A stretch of DNA of 64,000 bases from Megalonaias nervosa (taxonomy: Eukaryota > Mollusca > Bivalvia > Unionida > Unionidae). Each line of letters starts with the position of its first letter. The first letter of the stretch is position 1. A program made the translations under genes and the position numbers. The notes beneath the pieces were generated by a model that had not been told where the DNA came from, did no database searches, and saw nothing but the letters and a program-made list of their open reading frames with translations. The stretch is taken from NCBI GenBank assembly GCA_016617855.1, contig JAECUM010003716.1:1-64000 (forward strand). The letters are read 5' to 3'. This document shows, in pieces, positions 1-9,017 of this stretch.

Positions 1-1667
1 CTGTAACGTTCGATATCTTCTTGGCTCCACGTCTCGTCGATAGGGTTTAAGATCCATTGGGCAAAATCGGCCAGTGTGTTCGATCCCCGAAAGATTTTTT
101 CACGTCCTCCAGGAATCTTGCTGCAGTAAGGGCAATGAGTCAAGATAGGCTCTTGGATGCACTTCTCGCACGCTCGGTGAGCCACGCAGAAATTAGGAAT
201 GTGAATGCCAGTCTCTTGCATGCATTCGAAATCGAAAAAGATGAAATTCCCTTTCTTATTCTGGTCATTATCTTCTTCTTCTTCATGTTTGGAATGGTAT
301 TTTTGAATGTAGCATTGGTGTTCCAAGTCCACGGTTTGGCGACAAATGTGACATCGCTTCTTTCCTGAACAGACGTGCGCCTTAGCACTGTTGGTACGTA
401 TGCCTTGTCCACAAGTAGGGCACAATCTCAAGAGCTGACAAGCACATTTCTGCTATGAACCTTGCGTCTTTAGGTGTCGTTGGTAACAGGCAGGACTGAC
501 AAACGTGCGCTGACAAGCAGAGCAATGCACTCGTTCTTGTCCTTCGTCCAGACAGGGTGTAGAAGCTAAACATCCTGAGCATTTCGATCCGCAATGCTTA
601 TGTTGCTCTCGATTGTTATAGCCATAGTCACATTTCTCACAGTAATAACCGTATCCCAGGAATGCAGTGATACTGGTAGTGGCATCAAAATGTTCGTCGT
701 GATGATAAACGTGAATGTATTTTCCGTCTTTAAAATCTTGACCTCGAAACAACAGAGGTCCGCGCACTTCTTGAGGGTGAACTTTCAAGGTGTAACGTGG
801 AGCCAAGACGTCTTGCAACTTTTGCATTTCAGGAATGCCACAGGGTGTGTCTTTAGCTAACCCCGCTTGCTGTAACAGGAGTTCTGCTTCTTTTCGTTGT
901 TTGGCTCAGTCCGATTGTTGAATAGTTTTCCAGGCTCTTTTCCATTCTACCGTATCGTTCTTGTCGGCATACGTTTGTCCCACCACGATGGCACGGGCTA
1001 AACACATCTTGTCTTTTGAATTGTTAATTTGGACAAGACTACGCTTGAGGTTACGCAAGTTGTCTACCAACATCAACTTTTTTTTACCTGTCCCTTGGGG
1101 AAGAGACACGTGGGTCATGTACAGTGTCACTTTTCCGTCCGTGATGTGAAATTTGTCGTTGGATTGTTGTACGTGTTGAATCTTGTCCATGATTTTGGAA
1201 GGTGTCAATTCTGTTGGACTGCTAAACTCGATCCAAACGGGAGACTTCAAATTATCGTGATGAATAGAAAGTCTCAAGCGATCGTCTTTTTTGGCTTGAC
1301 ATTGCCGTTTTAGTGTGGTTAACAAAGAATCCCACACATCGGTGATGAACCCTTCTGCTTTTTCCAAGGGTACGTCAGACTTGAAATCTTTAAATTTCAC
1401 TGCGTACGTGTAGGCCGTAGTTCTAAATTTTCTGGAAGAGCGTTTGTCCGTCTCCCGAATATGGTAGTACTTTTCAGGGTTTACGGGTGGTAATGGACTT
1501 TGATTTGGTGTAGACTCTTTAGGCTTCGATTCTGGTTCACTCATCTCATCTTCAAAATCGCTGGCATGAATTTGTGCCAAGACTTCAGCTCCTGTGCGAG
1601 GCGATAAATCACGTTTCTGCCTCTTGCTTTCTTCTTCTTTCTTTTCGAAATGATGCGATCGTTTCAT
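1..1667 (-). pseudogene. Family-2 Polinton-type DNA polymerase B, N-terminal half (runs off left edge)
   Basis: Protein-primed family B DNA polymerase that would replicate the element. The start is the ATG at 1667, because the second copy at 63503 begins with the same residues (MKRSH). One reading frame runs from there to position 1 and is broken only by in-frame stops, TGA at 906-908 and TAG at 453-455, with no frameshift. Visible in order are a Ser/Glu-rich N-terminus, a conserved alpha/beta region ending in CLARAIVVG, the block IHVYHHDEHFDATTS, a string of Cys/His pairs (zinc-binding) and exonuclease motif I, FFDFEC, near 220-240. The polymerase motifs lie outside the window. It is divergent with the CCHC gene. 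The family assignment is firm from the ExoI motif and block order; loss of function is inferred from the stops. Confidence 0.82.
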
Positions 1668-1714
1668 CTTGACGGCAAAAGTCAAATGACTACCTGTGAA
1701 ACACCATGAACCCC

Positions 1715-1747
1715 TATATATCTATGTCAGACCAGGGCATATATAAA
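1715..1747. promoter_or_regulatory. Divergent TATA boxes between PolB and CCHC genes
   Basis: The 133-bp gap between the two start codons holds TATATAAA at 1740-1747, facing the CCHC gene and about 54 bp before its ATG. A second TATATA stretch near 1715-1722 faces PolB. The CCHC gene of the right-hand copy has a comparable box at 63417-63424, so the arrangement is conserved. Confidence 0.6.
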
Positions 1748-1800
1748 GGGCTAGTGACTCCCCTCTCAGTATTCATTTCGCTCTCAAGCCGACCAGCACA

Positions 1801-2247
1801 ATGGAAGAACCCACACAGACCGAACTTCTGATTAGAGCATTGCGAGGTGTGATAAGAAAGTTTTCTTCAGACAAGCCAACGGACTACTCTCCTTCCTTTC
1901 GAGATAAAAGTCAAGATACTTGCTATATCTGTCAAAAGAAAGGGCATTGGGCTACAGAATGTCCAGACCGTCAAAGAAGCAAGGCCAGTGTTAAAAGAAA
2001 CAAAAGTCAAGATACCTGTTATCATTGTCAAGAGAAAGGACATTGGTCTTCAGAGTGCCCTAAGAAACAACAGGAGCAGGAGAAGGAGGAAGAAGAAACA
2101 GAGGTGACCTCGACAAAAGAAGAACCCCGACACGTTCAGAAAGAGAAGACAGAAAAGAAAAGAAGACGAGAAAAATGTGAGGAAGAAGAAGACGAAGAGG
2201 AGGAAAAAAGTGTAAAAGTGAAGAAATTGAAAAAACAGAGAGAGTGA
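1801..2247 (+). CDS. CCHC zinc-knuckle protein of family-2 element
   Basis: Intact 148-residue ORF. Two retroviral-type zinc knuckles are visible, CYICQKKGHWATEC at residues 41-54 and CYHCQEKGHWSSEC at 73-86, followed by a highly charged Lys/Glu tail from about residue 92. CCHC knuckles bind single-stranded nucleic acid, so a nucleoprotein or RNA-binding role is inferred. The start is fixed by the TATA box 54 bp upstream and by the matching MEE start of the copy at 63363. No AATAAA is visible downstream. It is convergent with the Glu-rich gene, and the shared 3' intergenic sequence is conserved between both copies. Its exact role in the element is unknown. Confidence 0.82.
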   Translation: MEEPTQTELLIRALRGVIRKFSSDKPTDYSPSFRDKSQDTCYICQKKGHWATECPDRQRSKASVKRNKSQDTCYHCQEKGHWSSECPKKQQEQEKEEEETEVTSTKEEPRHVQKEKTEKKRRREKCEEEEDEEEEKSVKVKKLKKQRE

Positions 2248-2488
2248 AAGAAAAAAGACACAAAAGAAATCTATGAACTTTTTTAAAAGTGTTGTGTTGT
2301 GTTATGTTGTGATATTGAATTGTAAAAAATTGTAACAGAATAGACCAAACTGAAAAAAACGTAAGTGTCTCTTGTTTCATTATTTAGAAATAATAAGGAC
2401 CTACACTCATACACTCACAACACGTACATCATAGGGTTAAAGAAGGGATTTTGAGTTTTAATTGATTTTGGCAAAATGAATAGTCACT

Positions 2489-2523
2489 CTTTTCGAGAGT
2501 ATTCGGTAGCCCTGAAAAGGACT
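2489..2523 (-). terminator. Histone-type 3' end signal (stem-loop plus HDE-like block)
   Basis: On the minus strand 2523-2508 reads AGTCCTTTTCAGGGCT: a 6-bp stem (A-U, G-C, U.G, C-G, C-G, U-A) with loop TTTC, followed by ACC. The block CTCGAAAAG lies 10 nt further on (2497-2489). This matches the layout of metazoan replication-dependent histone mRNA 3' ends, where the stem-loop binds SLBP and the purine-rich block pairs with U7 snRNA. It lies just after the Glu-rich gene on the same strand. The equivalent site in the other copy is at 62706-62740. Confidence 0.72.
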
Positions 2524-2562
2524 GTTGAGTGTTTGTTTTTTTCCTTAGAACAAACTCAGGAA

Positions 2563-3196
2563 CGAGAATCAATTCGCTTTAACTGTCTTAAGCCTTTGCC
2601 ACGGCCAAGGCCTACTTGTGGACTTGCTCCTGTCAATGATCAAGTAGAAATCACTAGGGGTGGTATCTCTGGTGTAGTCACAGGGTTAGGTTGTTTGGCT
2701 CGGGAAGGTCTTTTTCTCTTGGGTCGTAATAAAGAAGTCTGATACATTTGTTTCAGACTTCTTAACTCGGCCAAAATGTCCAAGAGTACCGTGACCGTTT
2801 GACTTTCGCTGTTCTCCTTCTCTTCTAGACTTTGTTTCTTCTCTACTGCTTCTTCTTCTTCCTGTCGTTTCCTTCTTGCCTCTTCTTCTTCTTCTCGCTG
2901 TTTCTGTTCAAGAAGAAATGCTTGCTCTGCTTCTTTCTGCTGCTGTAAAAATTTCTCCAATTCTTCTTTCTGTCTTTGTTTAAAATCGTCGACACGTGGT
3001 AAAGAAGGAGAAAGTGGTGAAGGTACTGGTACCGGAACAAATTCTTGGGAAGAAGATAAAAATCTACTAAATCCCAGTTGAAATCAACCTCTTCGGGAAG
3101 TAGCACTGTGTTCACTTTGGTAGCTGCTGCTGTACCATTACTTCTCGTCTCCACAGCCGGTGCACCCCAATTCATTGTCTTCTTAGATTCCGTCAT
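2563..3196 (-). pseudogene. Glu-rich coiled-coil protein of family-2 element
   Basis: Starts at the ATG at 3196 with a 45-50 residue Ala/Thr/Val-rich N-terminus, then a Pro-rich stretch, then a long Glu/Arg/Gln coiled coil (about 2960-2810) and a basic C-terminus containing RPKRKRPSR that looks like a nuclear-localisation signal. It has a frameshift near 3055 and an in-frame TGA at 2640-2642. Comparison with the right-hand copy shows that the homologous frame continues past that TGA to a stop near 2563. No known family is recognised. The coiled coil and basic tail would fit a structural or DNA-associated protein, which is inference. It ends in a histone-type stem-loop. Confidence 0.6.
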
Positions 3197-3247
3197 GTTT
3201 CACAAAACAATACCGCATCGATTCACTGCGCACAGACGCTAGTGTGC

Positions 3248-3269
3248 CTATATAGGAAATGTGACGTCA
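3248..3269 (-). promoter_or_regulatory. TATA box and CRE palindrome for Glu-rich gene
   Basis: CCTATATAGG at 3248-3257 lies about 50 bp before the minus-strand ATG at 3196. Directly upstream of it, at 3262-3269, is the perfect ATF/CREB palindrome TGACGTCA. The spacing is that of a compact animal core promoter. Further upstream, two GGATTGG sequences (near 3284 and 3333) are CCAAT boxes read on the other strand and could serve either divergent gene. Confidence 0.55.
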
Positions 3270-3377
3270 CAGGTAGCTCTCTTCGGATTGGAAGACAGGC
3301 TCCGCGAAGTGACTGAATTTTGTAACGCGTGTTAGGATTGGTGAACCCTTTCAATCCGTTTCGATCCGGTCTTCCAC

Positions 3378-3385
3378 TATAAATA
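3378..3385 (+). promoter_or_regulatory. TATA box for small basic gene
   Basis: TATAAATA lies about 47 bp before the ATG at 3432, an appropriate distance for a short 5' leader. It shares its upstream region, with CCAAT-like boxes and a CRE, with the divergent Glu-rich gene. Confidence 0.55.
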
Positions 3386-3431
3386 AACGCGGTTCACTTC
3401 ATTCCCTTCACCTGTTCTCGTCACAGAGAAG

Positions 3432-3686
3432 ATGTTGATCGACGTAGAATCCTCTACTTTGGTATCCTCAATGCTGTCCCGTACAGACTTACCCATGTAT
3501 GTGAAAACAAAATGGACTGTCATCCGGATCACCGGTGCCACTCTTTGGAAAAGAAGATGTTATGTGGAAAGACAAGGCTGTCTTAAGCGGACTCTCATCT
3601 ACGGACCAGAAGTGAGACACAGTTTAAGACAAACTTTGAGAAATTTGAGGAAGAAAAGAAGACCTATACGATGTCCTGTATGTTAA
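3432..3686 (+). CDS. Small basic protein with histone-type mRNA 3' end
   Basis: 84-residue ORF with its own TATA box 47 bp upstream and a histone-type stem-loop 33 bp after the stop. The C-terminal third is very basic (RQTLRNLRKKRRPIRCPVC). I do not recognise the family. It is not a core histone, since no histone-fold signature is visible. The charge would suit a DNA-binding or condensing protein, which is inference only. The equivalent region is missing from the truncated right-hand copy, so conservation cannot be tested here. The compact TATA-ORF-stem-loop unit is the main evidence that it is a real gene. Confidence 0.6.
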   Translation: MLIDVESSTLVSSMLSRTDLPMYVKTKWTVIRITGATLWKRRCYVERQGCLKRTLIYGPEVRHSLRQTLRNLRKKRRPIRCPVC

Positions 3687-3718
3687 CGGAATAGTGTTAA
3701 CATCACATAACAAACAAC

Positions 3719-3754
3719 GGCCCTTTTCAGGGCCACTTCCAATACCTCGAAAAG
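3719..3754 (+). terminator. Histone-type 3' end signal (perfect stem-loop plus HDE-like block)
   Basis: GGCCCTTTTCAGGGCC at 3719-3734 forms a 6-bp stem (GGCCCT/AGGGCC) around loop TTTC. It has AAC before it and ACTTCC after it, which is the textbook histone stem-loop pattern. CTCGAAAAG follows at 3746-3754, 11 nt downstream, where a histone downstream element would be expected. It lies 33 bp after the stop codon at 3686. Confidence 0.8.
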
Positions 3755-3789
3755 ATCTTAATTTTCATTTGGTCTCCACCCTAAACGAA

Positions 3790-3918
3790 TATATATAAAA
3801 CCCTTCCTCTACTAAAAAACACGAACGCTCTTGATTCGTGTTCGTCTATAGCCCTCTCTCAGGTAGCCTGACGTCACAGTACTTCTCTTTTTGCTACATT
3901 GTTACCAGTGTGACGTCA
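3790..3918 (+). promoter_or_regulatory. Orphan TATA box with two CRE palindromes
   Basis: TATATATAAAA at 3790-3800 is followed by perfect TGACGTCA palindromes at 3869-3876 and 3911-3918. No ORF follows. The element sequence gives way to a tandem repeat and LINE DNA, so this may be the promoter of a further gene lost at the junction. Confidence 0.35.
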
Positions 3919-3927
3919 TGCCACCTG

Positions 3928-4125
3928 TCGCTTATCGCTATACAAACCCACAGTATACTAGTCGCCGCTCTACAAAATTTCCATTGACGATATACAGGCC
4001 CAGGGTGTGCTAGTCCCTCTACCCAATTTTCCAATGACGCTATACAGGCCCAGGGTGAGATTTTATTTCTTGACGCTATACAGGCCCAGGGGGGGTCTGT
4101 AATGCTAATTCCCATTGACGCTACG
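3928..4125. repeat. Imperfect tandem repeat
   Basis: A unit containing TTGACGCTATACAGGCCCAGGG recurs about every 40-52 bp: near 3983, 4031 and 4071, with degenerate copies near 3935 and 4116. It sits at the junction between the family-2 element and the LINE fragment. Confidence 0.6.
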
Positions 4126-4138
4126 GTAACCCCATATA

Positions 4139-4789
4139 CTACTCATAAAATTTATCTAATCTGCTAGCGTTCCCCCTCTTGTATTCAAAAGTATATTCTT
4201 GCCTTAAAATGTTTTTTCTCCTATATATGTCAACCAACTTAGGTCTATTTATTAAATCCTCCATTTCTTTTTTAAAAATAATATCGTTTGATGTCAATTT
4301 CCCTAGTCTGTCTATTTCATCCCCTACCCAATTAAAATCGCCACCTATTATTAAATCTTCCATTGAGTATTCATTCAAATATTTATAAACCTTTTCAAGG
4401 AATTGCTGTTTTTTATACTTGTTTGCTGGAAAATAGATGTTTATGATATGAAGTTTGTCTATCACTATATGTAACATTCTACCAGTAAAAAATCCCCTTC
4501 ATTAATCCTGTCCCAATTTATATCCCTCCTATTCTTAATTATTGTTGCTATCCCCCCACCCCCCATCATCATGTATATAGTCATTTAAAATTATCATTGC
4601 ATCTAAATTGTCTTCTATTGGTGTTATTTCCTTTGAAAAACAGTTATGGGTTTCTTGCACCAAAATTATGTCATATTTGTTTTCTTTACTTAGTTTCAGT
4701 GCCTTATTCCTATCCATTCCATTGGTATTAATTGACGCTATTCGGAAGTTTTTTCCTTCCTGTTCTGTTTCCCCACCAGGTTGCCGCAT
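4139..4789 (-). pseudogene. LINE ORF2 fragment: apurinic-like endonuclease domain
   Basis: Two frames cover the endonuclease/exonuclease/phosphatase domain of a non-LTR retrotransposon ORF2 (nicks target DNA for target-primed reverse transcription). Visible motifs are ASINTNGM near the start, VQETH with the catalytic Glu, GGDFNWV with the D-x-N pair and SRLDKFYE near the cut end. A frameshift lies near 4510-4540. The coding sequence stops abruptly at about 4139, before any reverse transcriptase, so most of ORF2 is missing. Confidence 0.75.
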
Positions 4790-4826
4790 CCTTTCTTTAT
4801 GTATAATTTGTTCAGTTGTACATTTT

Positions 4827-6397
4827 TTATTTAAAAGATTCCATATTTATTGTGTAGATTAACCTAAATTTCAGGGGGCACTGTCCCCCACTACTTTCCA
4901 TTTCAGATTTTTCATTGTTTTCACTGTCTGTCTCTATGTTTTTTGTTTCAATTGGATCTTCCATGTCTGTGTCTAGTTCGCTACTGTCTCCCTCATTTCC
5001 GCTTTCCATTTCTTCGTCATTGTCCATGTCGTTGTCCGTTGTGGTGTCCTGTCCGTCTTGGTTTGAGTCTTGTGGAGTTCTTTCCTCCCTTTTTTTCTTT
5101 ACTGTTTTTATCATCTTGTCTTGGAGAGGAGCTTGCCCTCCATTTTCCTCTGGCAGTGAATTTTCACTGCCTTGAGAGGAGTTTGACAGTGTCTGTGTCT
5201 TTTTTCTTTTTTTCAAACTCAAGTTAGGCACTGGGGTTGATGTCAGGGGCTGTAAGCCTGTTAAATCCTCCTGATATTGTACTATTTCAGTGAGGTCTTC
5301 CTCTAAAGAGGTTCCCTCTTCAGTCAGGACATAGAATCTGTTTGTGTCAGGAAAATGTTTATCTTTGCTCGGTGTTTGCAACCTTGCAGTTTTATAGGGA
5401 CTTAGGAATTTATCACATCCTGCTACTTTTGTTTGATTTCCATCCTTGTCCTCTATTTCAGTAATTTCACTGGGCAATTCATTGTTAACTGTACTATCTG
5501 TGTTTGTCCTATCCTCTTCATTTGTTTCTGGTATTTGTCCAGTTCCATCAGGAATATCTTTTGCACTCCCGATTTCATTACATCCCTTTTTACATTGCTC
5601 TATTAGCTTTCCTATTTGATTTTGTTATGTCCTCATTCTCTTCCGCGTTCAAGTTTTCTTGTTGGTTAGAAACCTTACTCGCATATGTTGGTCCCGCGGG
5701 ACTATTTTTACAGTCCTTTGGACTATGACCTGTCTGCTTGCATCGCGGACATACCCTATCCTTCTCATATCCGTGATACCAGGTTTTCAGCAAAAAGCCC
5801 ATAACATAGAAGTATGTTGGTATCTTTTTGCTTCATCCCTAGGCACTGTAAATATTCTAACTCCAGATTTCACAGTTCTAAACGCCCATACTGTTGCCAT
5901 CCTATGCGTTTTTACTTTGGTATTTGACTTATTCTCTATTTTGCTAACTATTTCATTAGTTTCAATCTCGAGAGGGAGACCGGACACAAACACATCTATA
6001 ACCTTGGGCTCAACCTCTCGGACTATGGGTGAAGTCTTTCCCACTGTTGCCATCATCCCCTTTACTTCTATAGTCCCCCTTTGTATGATTGGTGTTATCA
6101 AATCTTTGGGGTACAAGATAAACTTGTTTCTACACCCTTTTTGTAAGCCATCTATTGCCTCTATATTAATTCCTTGAACTTTCAAGGCCATCAATATTTC
6201 AGATTGTCTGGGGCAATTTTGCATATTCCCAAAGTCCAGTGTTTGGCAGCCCGGAGGGGGGTGGGGTGGGGGTTGAAAGCCAAAAGCTTCTGGTTATCTC
6301 CACTCCCCTCTAGCTTTGTTTGAAAGTATGTTCTTAGCTTTGTACCAATTATCTGTACAAGGTTTGGTGCTTCTATATGCGCCATATCTGCTGTCAT
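4827..6397 (-). pseudogene. LINE ORF1: nucleic-acid-binding protein with CCHC knuckle
   Basis: The first protein of the same LINE, starting at the ATG at 6397. It is covered by several shifted frames, with breaks near 6200, 5800 and 5480-5590. In order it shows an RRM-like alpha/beta region, a zinc knuckle CPRCKQTGHSPKDC near 5740 and a long low-complexity Ser/Glu/Asp-rich tail to 4827. The layout resembles ORF1 proteins of L1/Tx1-like elements. Function (binding the LINE RNA) is inferred from family knowledge. Confidence 0.65.
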
Positions 6398-6740
6398 TTC
6401 GAGTGAGTAGAACTCACGAGAGTTTGAAAATGAATTTGAAAAGCTGGGTTTCACAACACGATTCGACTTGTGTACTAACTCTATTTCACTATTGATCTGT
6501 CTACTAACAGATCCACATGTACAAGTTGATCACAGCTCACTCCGTGAGTTGAAAATAATAATAAGTAAATCAAATGAAATGAATCAAACAAAAGAAAAAA
6601 GGGAAAAAAGAAAATGAAAATTGTAACAAAACATACAAAAATGATTGTATTAAAGGAACAAAAAAAGTAAATCAAATGAAATATCATAAAATGAAATTGC
6701 GTAAATGTGTGATCAACTTACCTGATCGGTCCATGAGCCC

Positions 6741-7249
6741 ACATTTTCGCTAGCCGAGGTTCCGATAACCCTATCTACACCTTGGCGGATCGAACAGCTA
6801 TATCGGTGCTTTGTCCTAGCGACATCTGTTGGATTTCATGTGTCGTCTCCCTTGGTATGTAATGCCTACTAACCAGTGGCGTGGTGCATTGTACATCGGC
6901 CGAAAACGCTTGTGGCAGTTGACCTAAAAAGGATACTTGGTAAGTTTAACATTGAAAGTATGACTATGTACCAGAGGGAAGCCATTACAAGTCTGTTTGC
7001 GTGAAAGGTATTCGTGCAAACACGGACAGGAACTGGAAAAGTGCTTATTTATCAGTCTATTCAAGTTGTGTGCTCACCTTGTATCGATCAGTTAGGAACA
7101 GTGTTCAAATTTGAACAACTTCATTTTGATTGGATGCGGTGGCTTGCTGTCGCATCCAATGAAATTCACAAAATCGAAGCACAGAAATATCTGCTCGATA
7201 TGCCAGGGTGTAGATAGGGTTATCGGAATCTTGGCTAGCGAAGATGATG
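6741..7249. mobile_element. Non-autonomous DNA element with about 45-bp TIRs
   Basis: About 45 bp at 6741-6785 (containing TTCGCTAGCC and AACCCTATCTACACC) recurs inverted at about 7204-7249. The roughly 420-bp interior has no coding potential. The same terminal motif forms a near-perfect palindrome at 17643-17726, so this is a repeated family. I cannot assign it to a superfamily and see no clear target-site duplication. Confidence 0.65.
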
Positions 7250-8140
7250 AGCCCATTGTTCCGTTACTTGAAGCAAAAAAAAGTTCCTCACATTTTTCTA
7301 CTTCATATTAGGCTGAATCTTAACATTATGCACTAAAGTCTTTGTAGAGAAAAAAAAGATCGCAGTAAATGCAATTAAAACCGAGTGTGATGCAGTTATT
7401 AAAGCTAGGTTTTCTCCACACGGTATTTTAGTGACACTTTAAACAAACACTCAGAGTATTTTTTTTTAAATTGACACTGTTTGTACTAATACAACGAAAA
7501 AACCAGGCGACAGTACAGCTTGAAATATTTATTTAATGCTATTTCTTTAGTACCCACGCATTTTTGTATTACTTTCGCCTCTAGTATCGGTCATTCAGCG
7601 GTGCGTGCCAATCTGATCGAATTCATACATCCGTTGTCCTTCACATAGGAAAGTGGCGATCTGATTTTAATCAGATTGCGGTGCGTTCCTGGCCGGGAGC
7701 GAGATATGCAGACCTCAAGGCATTTCGATTCTAAGAAAATTACCAAGACATTTCGAGCCCATGTCATTTCAACGCCAGCCATGGGACAGTTCGACCCCAA
7801 TTCATTGATTTTTCCAACAATAATTAACATTGCTAATGGTCATTCCAACTAATCACACGGTTTATTCATTGATGTCTAATTAAAGGTCACTGCCCACCTA
7901 TATTGTACAAACATGTGATGTTATTATAGTCATAAACAAAACGCATTTGTTATATATGCACACCATAAAAATGTTTAATTAGACTTAAAAATCCGCTATT
8001 TTAAATGAAAAAATTATTCGGCAATCTCCGTAAACAATCGGTAGTTTCCGCGTGCCAAAAACGGATATGACGTACATTTATCCCTTCTGTGCAACCTAGC
8101 CATTGAAGTGTTTAATTTCCCTACGTGAATGTCTATGTGA
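7250..8140. other. Non-coding stretch
   Basis: AT-rich DNA with short poly-A/T runs. I see no gene, RNA gene or convincing mobile element. Confidence 0.5.
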
Positions 8141-8176
8141 TATATCTTACAATCGTGCTTTTGTACAGCAAATACG

Positions 8177-8342
8177 GTGCACTGTGTTGCATATGGATGT
8201 AACCAAAAGAGTGATGATAGGAAAAGGGTTCTTTCTTTTTCCGAAAGACCCTTTTTACCAGGAAAAAAGTGGATTCAAGCTGTGGGATCGAATAGGGTGA
8301 GGGATGGGAAAGTTGTATCATTTATGCCGGATTATAGTAAAT
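8177..8342 (+). pseudogene. THAP zinc-finger domain fragment
   Basis: The frame beginning HCVAYGCNQKS resembles the start of a THAP C2CH DNA-binding domain (C-x4-C, then a charged stretch and KW), found in host transcription factors and P-element-like transposases. After about 55 residues it runs into a minisatellite, with no remaining Cys-x2-His part. A bounded exon is not obvious, so it may be a fragment or pseudo-exon. Similarity is by eye only. Confidence 0.45.
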
Positions 8343-8455
8343 TTGGCCCAAAGACAATTTGGCCCAACTCGAAAGACAATTCGGCCCAAATTCGGCCCAA
8401 CTCGAAAGACAATTCGGCCCAAATTCGGCCCAACTCGAAAGACAATTAGGCCCAA
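8343..8455. repeat. Minisatellite
   Basis: Repeats of a unit of roughly 30 bp built from TTCGGCCCAACTCGAAAGAC. Four AACTCGAAAGACAATT-like blocks are alternately spaced by short GGCCCAA segments. It interrupts the THAP-like frame. Confidence 0.75.
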
Positions 8456-8864
8456 CTTAACAATAGTTTGAACAACAACTTTTTCTTCAGACAACAAATA
8501 GATACTACGTAAGATAGGTTTTAGGAAAAAAAAAACTAAATTTAAACAAACTATCTTGATATTCTTTCAAAGAAAATAATCATACTTCGTAACGTACTTA
8601 TATATGAGAGAAAACACAAACTGACATATCTTGCTCGTTCTAATTAAAATAATTATATACATTTTTTATGCTAAAAATATATGCATCTGCACAACGACAT
8701 TCCCAGTTTAACTCTTTCAGTCAAATTATCAATATTGATTTATTAAACAATATTATACAGAATACGTATACATTTTTCTAAGAGTAGTTTACAAGGGATA
8801 TTATAACAAATATATTTAATTCTAGGCTTCAGGTTGTAACAATGCTGCATATAAAACTCGATTA

Positions 8865-8866
<2 letters not shown>

Positions 8867-8947
<81 letters not shown>
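8867..8947. repeat. Compound microsatellite (TG)n(AG)n
   Basis: A TG array of about 18 units switches directly into an AG array of about 21 units. Confidence 0.9.
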
Positions 8948-8950
<3 letters not shown>

Positions 8951-9017
8951 ATGTTGACCATTTTGTCAGTGTTTAGTTGAGAGAGAATAATGTTGAGCAT
9001 TTTGTCAGTGTTTAGTT
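8937..9017. repeat. Tandem duplication of about 40 bp
   Basis: A unit containing AATAATGTTGACCATTTTG and then TCAGTGTTTAGTTG occurs twice in a row with one difference, directly after the AG microsatellite, and each copy begins with GAGAGAG. This suggests slippage or unequal exchange at the microsatellite. Confidence 0.8.

Noticed and set aside
2480..2500. Second stem-loop on the plus strand (ACTCTTTTCGAGAGT) as a histone-type end for the CCHC gene
   Set aside because: The loop is 5 nt, and the right-hand copy does not preserve the pairing. The sequence is better explained as the minus-strand downstream block.
4915..5227. Ser/Leu-rich plus-strand ORFs
   Set aside because: Antisense of the acidic low-complexity tail of the LINE ORF1.
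8343..8455. CRISPR-like array
   Set aside because: Units are contiguous, imperfect and without unique spacers, and the context is a eukaryotic genome.
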